Shown here in pieces: positions 24,273 through 31,883 of a stretch of 40,136 bases of DNA. Position numbers and translations under genes: made by a program. Source of the DNA: Actinomycetes bacterium (GTDB taxonomy: Bacteria; Actinomycetota; Acidimicrobiia; Acidimicrobiales; RAAP-2); contig JAJZMD010000178.1 in NCBI GenBank assembly GCA_021803085.1, positions 1 to 40,136 of the forward strand. The letters run 5' to 3'. Position 1 is the stretch's first letter, and every line of letters begins with the position of its first letter. The notes below the pieces were generated by a model. It was not told where the DNA came from. It made no database searches and was given only the letters and a program-made list of their open reading frames with translations.

Positions 24273-24815
24273 CTACGCCGCCGCCGGCTCGTTGCGCCGG
24301 AGCAGCGCTCCTGCCAGCGCGATCACCGCCGCGATCAGGCCGACGATCGCGCCCCACTCCAGGCTGGCGCCTGTGGGCGTCGTGGCGACGCCGATGATGA
24401 CGAGGAGCAGCATGACGCCGGTCGCGCCGAGGAGCGCCTGCCAGTGGGGAACGGGAAGCCGGACATCGACAGCGGCGAGGGCTGCGAGGTACCCGACCGT
24501 CGCGAGGGCGAGGAGCAGGGTGATGTACATCCATCCGTGCCACAGCCCGTCCACGCTGAACCCGAACACCCCTGTGCCGTACCAGGGCAGCAGCAACGCG
24601 ATGAACAAGACGAGCGATCCCACCCCGACGATGCGGTCGCCGCGCGTGAGGCGGGCGAGCTTGAAGGTGATGGTCTTCGGTCCCGACCCTGCCCCTGCAC
24701 GCGCCGTGGCGACCTCGGAGTCTCCAGCACCCGCCGGTGCGTCGACCAGGGTGCCGCAGGCCGCGCAGCGCGCGTCTGCCGCATTCAGCTCAGCACCACA
24801 ATTACGACAGCTCAC
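24273..24815 (-). CDS. Zinc-ribbon membrane protein of unknown function
   Basis: A 180-aa protein with an N-terminal zinc ribbon (CRNC and CAAC within the first 25 residues), an Ala/Gly-rich linker and four hydrophobic helices (about residues 62-80, 92-115, 125-145, 152-170 from this start). Such zinc-ribbon plus membrane-domain proteins are widespread in Actinomycetota and have no fixed function. GTG 24815 is preferred: AGGAG is 6 bases upstream and the protein then begins MSCRNCG, a typical ribbon start. GTG 24839, eight codons earlier, also has a GAGGA and cannot be excluded. It converges on the surface-protein gene, with the 24146-24181 hairpin between them. Confidence 0.75.
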   Translation of the reverse strand: MSCRNCGAELNAADARCAACGTLVDAPAGAGDSEVATARAGAGSGPKTITFKLARLTRGDRIVGVGSLVLFIALLLPWYGTGVFGFSVDGLWHGWMYITLLLALATVGYLAALAAVDVRLPVPHWQALLGATGVMLLLVIIGVATTPTGASLEWGAIVGLIAAVIALAGALLRRNEPAAA

Positions 24816-25371
24816 TGTTCGCTCCTGTCCAAGGCTCACAATGCGTCCTCACGCTCTGGGGAGCCCGGTCAGCCACTGGAACGTGGTGAGCTCGCCGTGA
24901 CCGCACGTGAGCACGTATGTCTTGACGATCAGTTTCCTGACAATCGGGTTAGTGACGCCTCCTCCGGCGTCCTCGTTGGTGATGTGGCTGTTGCCGTGTA
25001 CGCACCGTCTACTCCGTCGCCGTTCGTCCAAGCGCCCGCTCCTTGGCCCCTGGTAATCCCGGTCATGCAGCAAAAGTAGCGGTTGGCGTGCTCGACGGTC
25101 TGGATCCCGCCGGGTCGGGCTCGACGATCTCAGGTTGCCTTCGTCGTCCTCCTTCGTCGTCGAAGTCAGCCTCGACGATCGGGTGTCGGGGGCGAGGGGG
25201 GAACGACGAGGGCCCGGGATCCTGGGACCGCTGCCCGTAAACCGTCACGGCGGCCTGCGGCGCGCCGCCGGGGATGTCCGTCCGCTTCCCCTGCCGGGCA
25301 TGGAGCGGGCACGTCTCGGGGACCGCGTCTACCCGCCGGCGTGGCGGTGACCGGACCTCCGGGGATCGCGT
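24816..25371. other. Spacer with no convincing gene
   Basis: About 550 bases between the zinc-ribbon gene and the methyltransferase, both on the minus strand. A 74-codon minus-strand frame at 24849-25073 has acceptable codon use in its second half but no ribosome-binding site and no recognised relatives; it is a weak candidate for a small gene or a remnant. Short runs of TCGTCG and repeated CTCGACGATC words lie near 25118-25180. The end of the spacer holds the first copy of a 43-bp tandem duplication. Confidence 0.4.
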
Positions 25372-25408
25372 CTACCCGCCGGCGTGGAGGTGACCGGACC
25401 TCCGGGGA
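25324..25408. repeat. 43-bp tandem duplication across the methyltransferase stop codon
   Basis: Two copies, 25324-25365 and 25367-25408, differ at one of 42 positions, with a period of 43 bases. The second copy contains the stop codon and last codons of the methyltransferase; the first lies just outside. Because 43 is not a multiple of three, the duplication probably arose at the 3' end without lengthening the protein. Confidence 0.9.
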
Positions 25409-26139
25409 ACGTCCGGCTCCTCGGGCCTGCGGCCGCCGTAGATCACGAGATCGAGCTGCTTCCAGTACACGTCGATGCCCTCGAAGCCGGCCAGCCGCAG
25501 GAAGTCGAGCTGGGGTGCGAGCGCGATCATGTAGCGGACGTGGTTCTCGTGCCGGACCTTCTCCTCCGGCGTGGGATGCTCGCGTCTCGTGGCGGCCTCG
25601 GGATCCTGGCGGTCACCGGCTCTCAGCCAGGCGGTCGCCACGACCGGGTCGTCCGTCGTGACCGGGTCGTAGTTCAGATACCAGCCGCCGGGTGCGAGGT
25701 GTTGCCAGACCTCTGCGAACAGCTCGCGCTTGCGCCGGTCGGGAAGGTGGTGCACGCACAGGGAGCTGATCACCGCGCCGACGCCGGCCGGCACCTCAGG
25801 GGGCCAGTCACCGTGGGACAAGTCGAGCTCCACGTACTCGAACCGGCCCGCGTAGCCCGAGAGCATGCGCCGGCCCTCGGCCGCCATCTGCGCCGAGTAC
25901 TCAGCCAGGACGGCCTCGGACCGGGGGAACCTGTCGAGGACCACCTGGGCCGCAGTGCCGGTGCCGGCCCCGAGGTCGACGAAGGTGAACGCCTCGTCGT
26001 ACGCGAACGGCAGGAGGTCTGCCATGAGCCGACGCTGTTCGGCCCGGCGCCGCTCACGCTCTGTGGCGGTCGCAACCCACTGGGCAACCATCCGGTCGGA
26101 CTTCCATACGCCCTCGTTGGTGTCGGGGCCGTCGAGCAT
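25372..26139 (-). CDS. Class I SAM-dependent methyltransferase
   Basis: A 255-aa methyltransferase. Motif I is VDLGAGTGT (residues about 54-62), followed by an acidic end of strand 2 (LAEYS), motif II-like VELDLSH and the post-motif ISSLCVHHL, which matches the UbiE/trans-aconitate-type group. The C-terminal part has DVYWKQLDLVIYGG, frequent in small-molecule methyltransferases. ATG at 26139 has no ribosome-binding site; a TATTCT box (complement of 26147-26152) sits 7 bases upstream, so a leaderless transcript is possible. It is divergent from the tungstate/molybdate binding protein with a shared, AT-richer 130-base spacer that includes GTGCGT/ACGCAC arms (26176-26181, 26201-26206). Substrate unknown. 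Confidence 0.8.
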   Translation of the reverse strand: MLDGPDTNEGVWKSDRMVAQWVATATERERRRAEQRRLMADLLPFAYDEAFTFVDLGAGTGTAAQVVLDRFPRSEAVLAEYSAQMAAEGRRMLSGYAGRFEYVELDLSHGDWPPEVPAGVGAVISSLCVHHLPDRRKRELFAEVWQHLAPGGWYLNYDPVTTDDPVVATAWLRAGDRQDPEAATRREHPTPEEKVRHENHVRYMIALAPQLDFLRLAGFEGIDVYWKQLDLVIYGGRRPEEPDVPRRSGHLHAGG

Positions 26140-26269
26140 GGCCGGAAGAATATCGGAGCCGTCACGAACCCGCGTGTGCGTCCATTTTGTTCGAGTTCGT
26201 ACGCACTATCCACTGTAAATACCAAGAACTGTTGCAGATGCGTCCGCGGGCCGACTAACGTGCGCACCA

Positions 26270-27193
26270 ATGGGGAACCAGTCGAGAGGCCCAACGTGCC
26301 CTCAGATCGGTGTCCGTGCCGCCAGCGCTGCCTTCAGCGCGCTCCTCGTGGCGGCGGGCTCGCTCGCGGCCGTGGTCGGGCCTCCCCCGGCAGGGGCAGC
26401 CACGAAGCATGCAGGAACCGTCATCGTGCTCACCGCCGGGTCCCTCGAGACGATCATGAAGACAGCCGTCGAGCCGGGGTTCCACAAGGCGACCGGGTAC
26501 ACGGTGACAGACATCCCGGGCGGGTCGACAGGGCTCGCGCAGGACATCAAGGGGGGCATCCACAGGGCGGACGTCTTCTGGAGCGCAGCGCCCACATCGG
26601 ACAGGCTGCTGATGGGTGCGAAGAACGGCAACTGGGTGACCTGGTACCTCACGTTCGCGACCACGTCCCTCGTTCTCGGGTACGAGCCGAAGGACAGGTT
26701 CGCGTCCGCGATCAGGCACGGGCCGTGGTGGAAGGTGGTCACCGAGCCGGGGTTCCGGATCGGGCGGACCAACCCCGTTACAGACCCGAAGGGGCGGCTG
26801 ACCGTCGACGCCCTGAGGAAGGCGGCGCGCCAGCATAAGGATGCTGCGCTCGCAGCCATCGTCGAGGACGAGGCCACCGTGTTCACAGAGACAAGCCTCG
26901 TCGGGCGACTGCAGGCCGGTCAGCTCGACGCGGGGTTCTTCTACGCGGTCGAGGCCGCGGCCGCGCACTTCCCGACGGTGCCGCTCGCCGGCGTCGGCGA
27001 GAAGGCGGACTACACGCTGACCGTCGTGGCGAAGGCTCCCCATCCTGCGGCCGCCGACGCCTTCGTCGCCTGGCTGCTGTCGCCGGCCGCGAAGAGGCTG
27101 CTCGCAGCCCACGGCCTGGACGAGCTAGGCAAGCCGGTGCTGGCGGGCAAGAAGTCGGAGGTCCCGGCGAGCTTGAAAAAGGTCGTCGGGTAG
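26270..27193 (+). CDS. Tungstate/molybdate-type ABC transporter substrate-binding protein (WtpA/ModA-like)
   Basis: Exported binding protein of 307 aa. The signal peptide ends at AGA near residue 44, with no lipobox. The mature part has LTAGSLETIMKTAVEPGF, GGSTGLAQDI, WYLTFATTSLVLGY and GRTNPVTDPKGR, the pattern of the WtpA/ModA oxyanion-binding proteins, with Ser/Thr residues in the first loops (AGSLE, GGSTG) suited to holding an oxyanion. ATG 26270 has no clear ribosome-binding site. Its stop overlaps the start of the permease-ATPase gene (TAGTG). Tungstate or molybdate would serve pterin-dependent enzymes; tungsten enzymes often work with ferredoxin, which fits the first operon, but sulphate or another anion is not excluded. 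ACA threonine codons are moderately frequent here too. Confidence 0.8.
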   Translation: MGNQSRGPTCPQIGVRAASAAFSALLVAAGSLAAVVGPPPAGAATKHAGTVIVLTAGSLETIMKTAVEPGFHKATGYTVTDIPGGSTGLAQDIKGGIHRADVFWSAAPTSDRLLMGAKNGNWVTWYLTFATTSLVLGYEPKDRFASAIRHGPWWKVVTEPGFRIGRTNPVTDPKGRLTVDALRKAARQHKDAALAAIVEDEATVFTETSLVGRLQAGQLDAGFFYAVEAAAAHFPTVPLAGVGEKADYTLTVVAKAPHPAAADAFVAWLLSPAAKRLLAAHGLDELGKPVLAGKKSEVPASLKKVVG

Positions 27194-29082
27194 TGGGCCG
27201 GGGGGGGCTCCGGAGCCCCCTCCCGTGGCTCGGGGTGCTCCTCGTCGTCTACCTGGGCGCGCCCATCGTCTACTTCTTGGTCCGCCTCGCCACTACCCAC
27301 GCGCGCGGCTTTCACACAGCGGGCTTGTTCCCGGCGTTCTGGGTGTCGCTGCAGGGGGCCACCATCGCGACCGCCGCCGTCACGGCGCTCGGTGTGCCGC
27401 TCGCCTACGTCCTCACCCGTCACCGGGGGCCGGTCGTCGCGGTGGTGGGGACGCTCGTGATGGTGCCCCTCGCCGTCCCCCCGGTGATGAGCGGCATCCT
27501 CCTCGTCTACGTGATCGGGCCGTACACGCCGCTCGGGAGCTTCTTCGGCGGGCACCTCTCCACATCTCTCGTCGGGGTGGTGCTCGCCCAGTCGTTCGTG
27601 TCGGCTCCGTTCCTCGTTGTCACCACCCGCGCCGCGTTCGGTGCCGTCGACCCTACGCTGCGCGACACGGCGGCGACGCTCGGCCACGGCACCCTGGCGC
27701 GGTTCTTCAGGGTGGAGGTGCCGGCGGCGGCGCCAGGGATCCGAGCGGGGATGGTGCTCTGCTGGTTGCGAGCGTTCGGCGAGTACGGCGCCACGGTCGT
27801 GGTCGCGTACCACCCGTCGTCGCTGAACGTCTACACCTACATCCAGTTCGCGTCGAGCGGGTTGCCGGGCACGATCGCGCCGACGGCGCTCGCGCTCGGG
27901 ATCGCGGCCGTCGCGGTCGCGGTGAGCCGGCTCGTGGTCGTGCGGCACCGACGGCGTCGCCGCGAGACGGGGGCACTGCCGGTTCCGACCCGGCCTGACC
28001 CGCCGGCGGTCGCCCCGCTCCGATTCGACGTGGGCTGGCGGCTCGGGGAGTTCCACCTGTCGGTGGCCCACGACGCCAGGGCGCTCCGGCTGGCCGTGCT
28101 CGGGCCCTCCGGTTCGGGCAAGTCCGCGCTCCTGCGCTGCCTCGCCGGGCTGTACGGCCCTGGGCCGGGACCCGTCGCCTACGGCGCGCGGCGCGTCGAA
28201 TCGATCCCGGTCGAGCGGCGACGCATCGGGTACGTGGGCCAGGGCTTCGGGCTCTTCCCCCATCTCAGCGTCTGGGAGCAGCTGCTCTTCGCCCGCGGCG
28301 CGGATCCAAGGATCGCGGCGTACTGGCTCGAGGCCCTTCACCTCGGAGGGCTGGAACGCCGCCTGCCCTCCGAGCTGTCGGGTGGTCAGCGACAGCGTGT
28401 TGCCTTGGCCCAAGCTCTCGCCCGCTCCCCCGACGTGTTGCTGCTCGACGAGCCGCTCTCGGCGCTGGACGTCCCGGTCCGCCTCGAGCTCCGCAGGGAG
28501 CTGCGACGCCTCCAGCGTGAGGTCGCCATCTCGACGGTGCTCGTCACCCACGATCCCGAGGAGGCAGCCCTCCTCGCGGACGAGGTCATCGTGATGGTCG
28601 GCGGCCGGGTGTTGCAGCAAGGGACGACCGTCGACGTCTACGACCGCCCGCGCTCGGCACGTGCAGCCGAGCTCCTCGGCGTCCGCAACGTCGCCCCGGC
28701 CACGGTCGCCGGCGACGGCCGGCTGCACTGCGGCGAGGGAGTCCTGCTCCGAGCGGAGACCGGCTCCTTGGCGCCGGGCACCCGCGTGCTGTGGCGGGTC
28801 CGTCCCACCGACGTCTCGGTGTCGGCAGGGAACGAGCCCGAGCAGGATGGCGAGGTGCTCCGCGCACGACTGGAGGACCTGTCCTGGCTGGGCGGGCGAG
28901 TCGAGGCGAGGGTGGCGCTCACGTCAGGCCTGGTGCTCGAGGCGGACGGTGAGGGCCTCGACGGGCTGGCGGTGGGCGCCCCGGTCCAGGTTGCCTTCGC
29001 CCCCGGCGCCGTGCGGGTCTGGGAGGTGGACGTGGAGCAGGACACGACGCGGCCGCCACCGGCGGGCGTCCTTACCGGCTGA
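27193..29082 (+). CDS. Fused ABC permease-ATPase, molybdate/tungstate type (ModB-ModC fusion)
   Basis: A 629-aa single chain. Residues about 10-260 form a ModB/WtpB-type permease with six membrane helices and the coupling loop DTAATLGHGTLARFFRVEVP (an EAA motif). After a basic, Pro-rich linker (about 260-280), residues about 285-500 are an ATPase with Walker A GPSGSGKSALL, signature LSGGQRQR, Walker B LLLDEPLSALD and H-loop VTHDPEE. Residues about 515-615 are a TOBE-type oxyanion-sensing domain (RPTDVSVSAG). The GTG start at 27193 overlaps the binding-protein stop. Permease and ATPase are separate proteins in most known systems, so a dimer of this chain would make the whole transporter. Substrate follows the binding protein: molybdate or tungstate most likely. 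Confidence 0.85.
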   Translation: MGRGGLRSPLPWLGVLLVVYLGAPIVYFLVRLATTHARGFHTAGLFPAFWVSLQGATIATAAVTALGVPLAYVLTRHRGPVVAVVGTLVMVPLAVPPVMSGILLVYVIGPYTPLGSFFGGHLSTSLVGVVLAQSFVSAPFLVVTTRAAFGAVDPTLRDTAATLGHGTLARFFRVEVPAAAPGIRAGMVLCWLRAFGEYGATVVVAYHPSSLNVYTYIQFASSGLPGTIAPTALALGIAAVAVAVSRLVVVRHRRRRRETGALPVPTRPDPPAVAPLRFDVGWRLGEFHLSVAHDARALRLAVLGPSGSGKSALLRCLAGLYGPGPGPVAYGARRVESIPVERRRIGYVGQGFGLFPHLSVWEQLLFARGADPRIAAYWLEALHLGGLERRLPSELSGGQRQRVALAQALARSPDVLLLDEPLSALDVPVRLELRRELRRLQREVAISTVLVTHDPEEAALLADEVIVMVGGRVLQQGTTVDVYDRPRSARAAELLGVRNVAPATVAGDGRLHCGEGVLLRAETGSLAPGTRVLWRVRPTDVSVSAGNEPEQDGEVLRARLEDLSWLGGRVEARVALTSGLVLEADGEGLDGLAVGAPVQVAFAPGAVRVWEVDVEQDTTRPPPAGVLTG

Positions 29083-29135
29083 CGGCCCGGTGGGGCGTCC
29101 TCAAGTTTCGCTCCTCCTTGTAGCGTGCAAGGGCC

Positions 29136-30617
29136 ATGCCGCTGCTCTCCTCCTCCCAAGTCCCGCCGCCCTGGCCCCCGGCGTCCGGCGACCCGGCCGC
29201 GCCGTCCTCGATCGCGCAGCTGTTGGCGGGGGTGGTGGGGGCGGCGCACGTGCTCGCCGACGCCGACGTCGTCGCCGGGTACACGACGGACTGGACGGGG
29301 CGCTTCTCCGGCCCCGCCTCGCTGGTGGTGCGGCCCGGGGCCACGAGCGAGGTGGCCGGCGTCCTCCGAGCCTGCCTCGGGGCGCGCGTCCCCGTGGTCG
29401 TGCAGGGAGGGAACACCGGTCTCGTCGGGGCATCGGTGCCCCCGCCCGCAGGCGCCTCGCCGCCCCCGGCGGTGCTGAGCACCGCCCGGCTCGACCGGAT
29501 CGGGCAGGTGGACGAGGCGAGCTGCCAAATCACGGCCGGGGCGGGGGCCACCCTCGCCGCGGTGCAGGCCGCCGCTCGCGAGGCAGACCTCACGTTCCCC
29601 GTGGACCTCGCTGCGAGGGACTCCGCCACGATCGGAGGGATGGCGGCGACCAACGCCGGCGGTGTCCACGTGCTGCGTCACGGGCCGATGCGCAACCAGG
29701 TCGTCGGTGCGGAAGCGGTGCTGGCCGACGGGAGCGTCCTCACCCACCTCGCGGGTCTCCTGAAGGACAACTCCGGATACGACTGGCCTCAGCTGCTGGT
29801 CGGCAGCGAGGGCACCCTCGGGGTGATCACCGCCGTGCGCCTCCGCCTCGTGCCCCGCCACCCCGAGCGGGCGGTGGCCCTGGTGGGCGTCGAGTCCACC
29901 GCGGACGCGGTCGAGCTGGCAGCCGAGATGCGGAGGCTGAGCGACGGGCTGAGCGCGGCGGAGGTCTTCTACGACGACGGCCTCGACCTGGTGTGCCGTC
30001 ACGGCGGGTTCGACCCGCCGCTGCGCACGAGGCGCCCCGTCTACCTCCTGCTCGAAGCCGTCGGGCGCCGGAGCGTCGTCGACCAGCTCGCGGCCGCTTT
30101 GGCCGAGGCCGACGTGGACGACGCGGCGACGGCGTTGTCCGGCGACGAGGCGGGCGTCGCCCGGCTGTGGGCGTACCGGGAGCGCCACTCCGAGGCCGTC
30201 TCGAGGATCGGGGTGCCGCACAAGCTCGATGTGACGGTGCCCGTCTCGGCGCTCGCCGACTTCGAACGTGCGGTGCGCGGCCTCGTGGCCGAGGGTTGGC
30301 CCGGGTCCACCCTGGTCCTCTTCGGGCATGTCGTCGACGGGAACCTGCACGTGAACGTCGTCGGGCCGCCGCCCGAGGACGAGTCGGTCGACGGGGCGGT
30401 CCTGGAGCTCGTGGCGAGCTTCGGTGGCAGCATCAGCGCCGAGCACGGGGTCGGGCGGGCCAAGACCCCATGGCTCGGCCTGTCCCGGACCCCTGCCGAG
30501 CTGGCGACCATGCGGGTGATGAAGGACGCGCTGGACCCGGCAGGCATCTTGAACCCCGGGGTGCTCTTGCCCGCGCGCCGCAACGCGCGCGGAGACGACG
30601 ACCGGATCGACGGGTAG
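29136..30617 (+). CDS. FAD-linked D-2-hydroxyacid dehydrogenase (D-2-hydroxyglutarate dehydrogenase-like)
   Basis: Flavoprotein of 493 aa in the GlcD/D2HGDH/D-lactate dehydrogenase family, oxidising a D-2-hydroxyacid to the 2-oxoacid and passing electrons to an electron-transfer flavoprotein or quinone. The FAD domain shows VVQGGNTGLVGASVP, then NAGGVHVLRHGPMRNQVVG and VGSEGTLGVIT; the C-terminal domain has FGHVVDGNLHVNV and AEHGVGRAK, the metal- and substrate-binding histidines and glutamate of this group. It lies 6 bases before a SerA-like gene. In bacteria such as Pseudomonas, SerA makes D-2-hydroxyglutarate and a partner of this family oxidises it back, so that role fits best; glycolate or D-lactate are alternatives. 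The first 30 residues are Pro/Ser-rich, and the true start may be slightly downstream. Confidence 0.85.
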   Translation: MPLLSSSQVPPPWPPASGDPAAPSSIAQLLAGVVGAAHVLADADVVAGYTTDWTGRFSGPASLVVRPGATSEVAGVLRACLGARVPVVVQGGNTGLVGASVPPPAGASPPPAVLSTARLDRIGQVDEASCQITAGAGATLAAVQAAAREADLTFPVDLAARDSATIGGMAATNAGGVHVLRHGPMRNQVVGAEAVLADGSVLTHLAGLLKDNSGYDWPQLLVGSEGTLGVITAVRLRLVPRHPERAVALVGVESTADAVELAAEMRRLSDGLSAAEVFYDDGLDLVCRHGGFDPPLRTRRPVYLLLEAVGRRSVVDQLAAALAEADVDDAATALSGDEAGVARLWAYRERHSEAVSRIGVPHKLDVTVPVSALADFERAVRGLVAEGWPGSTLVLFGHVVDGNLHVNVVGPPPEDESVDGAVLELVASFGGSISAEHGVGRAKTPWLGLSRTPAELATMRVMKDALDPAGILNPGVLLPARRNARGDDDRIDG

Positions 30618-30623
30618 GCGGCG

Positions 30624-31883
30624 ATGAACGAGGAGTCGGCCCGCGACGCGCGCCGGGCGCTCTTGCTCGAGAACATCCATCCCGACGCGGTCTGTCTGCT
30701 CGAGTCGGCGGGGTTCGAGGTGGAGACGAGCGAGCGGGCGCTCGCGGAGGCCGAGCTGTGCGAGCGGCTGGCCGACGTGGACGTGCTCGGCATCAGGTCC
30801 CGCACGCAGGTGACCGAGGGCGTGCTCGAGTCGGCGCCCCGGCTCTTGGCGGTCGGCGCGTTCTGCATCGGCACCAACCAGGTCGATCTCGTCGCGGCGG
30901 CCCGCCGCGGCGTCGCGGTCTTCAACGCGCCCTTCTCGAACACGCGCAGCGTGGTGGAGCTGGCCATCGCCGAGATGATCGCCCTCACCCGGCGCCTCAC
31001 CGACAAGAGCAGCGCCATGCACGCCGGCGTGTGGGACAAGTCGGCCGCGGGCAGCCACGAGATCCGCGGGCGGCGGCTCGGCATCGTCGGCTACGGCAAC
31101 ATCGGGAGCCAGCTCTCGGTGCTGGCGGAGACCCTCGGGATGGGGGTCTGGTTCTACGACACGGCGGACAAGCTCGCCCTCGGCAACGCCCGGCACTGCG
31201 GGACCCTCGAGGAGCTGCTCGAGTCGGTGGACATCGTGACCCTGCACGTGGACGGCAGACCGACCAACCGCCAGCTGTTCGGCGAGCACGAGCTGTCCCG
31301 GATGCGCCCCCGGAGCCTGTTCCTCAACCTGAGCCGGGGGTTCGTGGTGGACCACGCGGCGTTGCGTGCCCATCTCGTCTCGGGGCACCTGGCGGGCGCG
31401 GCGATCGACGTCTTCCCGCACGAGCCGGCCAGCAGCTCGGAGCCGTTCGTCTCCGAGCTGCAGGGGTTGCCCAACGTCATCCTTACCCCGCACGTGGGCG
31501 GGTCCACGGAGGAGGCGCAGCAGGACATCGGCAACTTCGTCGCCGGCAAGCTCGTCCGCTTCGTGGGACAGGGGGCCACGTCGCTCAGCGTGAACCTCCC
31601 GCGGGTGGACGTGCACGAGCCGCCCGGCGCGTGCCGGCTCCTCTACGTCCACCGCAACGTGCCCGGCGTCCTGGCCGACGTGAACTCTCTGATCGCCGAC
31701 CACGGGCTCAACGTGGAGGGGGAGCTGCTCGGCACCCTGGGCGACCTCGGCTACGTGGTCACCGACATCTCGGCAGAGCCGCCCGAAGGCTTGGTGAAGG
31801 GGCTCGAGGCGCTCGGGGCCACGGTGCGCCTCCGGGTGGTGGAGGGGAGCCGTCCCCCCCTCATCCCGGGGACCAGCTCTTGA
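30624..31883 (+). CDS. serA: D-3-phosphoglycerate dehydrogenase, E. coli SerA-type with ACT domain
   Basis: NAD-dependent 2-hydroxyacid dehydrogenase of 419 aa, the first enzyme of serine synthesis. The nucleotide fold has GIVGYGNIGSQ, and the catalytic triad Arg238, Glu267 and His290 has the same spacing as Arg240/Glu269/His292 of E. coli SerA. An ACT domain (YVHRNVPGVLADVNSLIADHG in two overlapping parts) makes up the last 80 residues and normally binds serine. The type and length match the short SerA that can also reduce 2-oxoglutarate to D-2-hydroxyglutarate. ATG 30624 follows the flavoprotein stop by 6 bases, so the two are co-transcribed. Its 3' end overlaps the convergent pyruvate-kinase-like gene by 23 bases. 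Confidence 0.9.
   Translation: MNEESARDARRALLLENIHPDAVCLLESAGFEVETSERALAEAELCERLADVDVLGIRSRTQVTEGVLESAPRLLAVGAFCIGTNQVDLVAAARRGVAVFNAPFSNTRSVVELAIAEMIALTRRLTDKSSAMHAGVWDKSAAGSHEIRGRRLGIVGYGNIGSQLSVLAETLGMGVWFYDTADKLALGNARHCGTLEELLESVDIVTLHVDGRPTNRQLFGEHELSRMRPRSLFLNLSRGFVVDHAALRAHLVSGHLAGAAIDVFPHEPASSSEPFVSELQGLPNVILTPHVGGSTEEAQQDIGNFVAGKLVRFVGQGATSLSVNLPRVDVHEPPGACRLLYVHRNVPGVLADVNSLIADHGLNVEGELLGTLGDLGYVVTDISAEPPEGLVKGLEALGATVRLRVVEGSRPPLIPGTSS

Noticed and set aside
21880-24543. 887-codon open frame on the minus strand
   Set aside because: Shadow of the beta-helix/CWB2 gene; high Arg/Gly/Cys content with no domain or start site.
24849-25073. 74-codon minus-strand frame as a small gene
   Set aside because: Codon use is acceptable in part, but no ribosome-binding site, no family, and the reading starts in a region without coding character; noted only in the spacer entry.
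25083-25661. 192-codon plus-strand frame
   Set aside because: Arg/Pro-rich and partly antisense to the methyltransferase; no start site.
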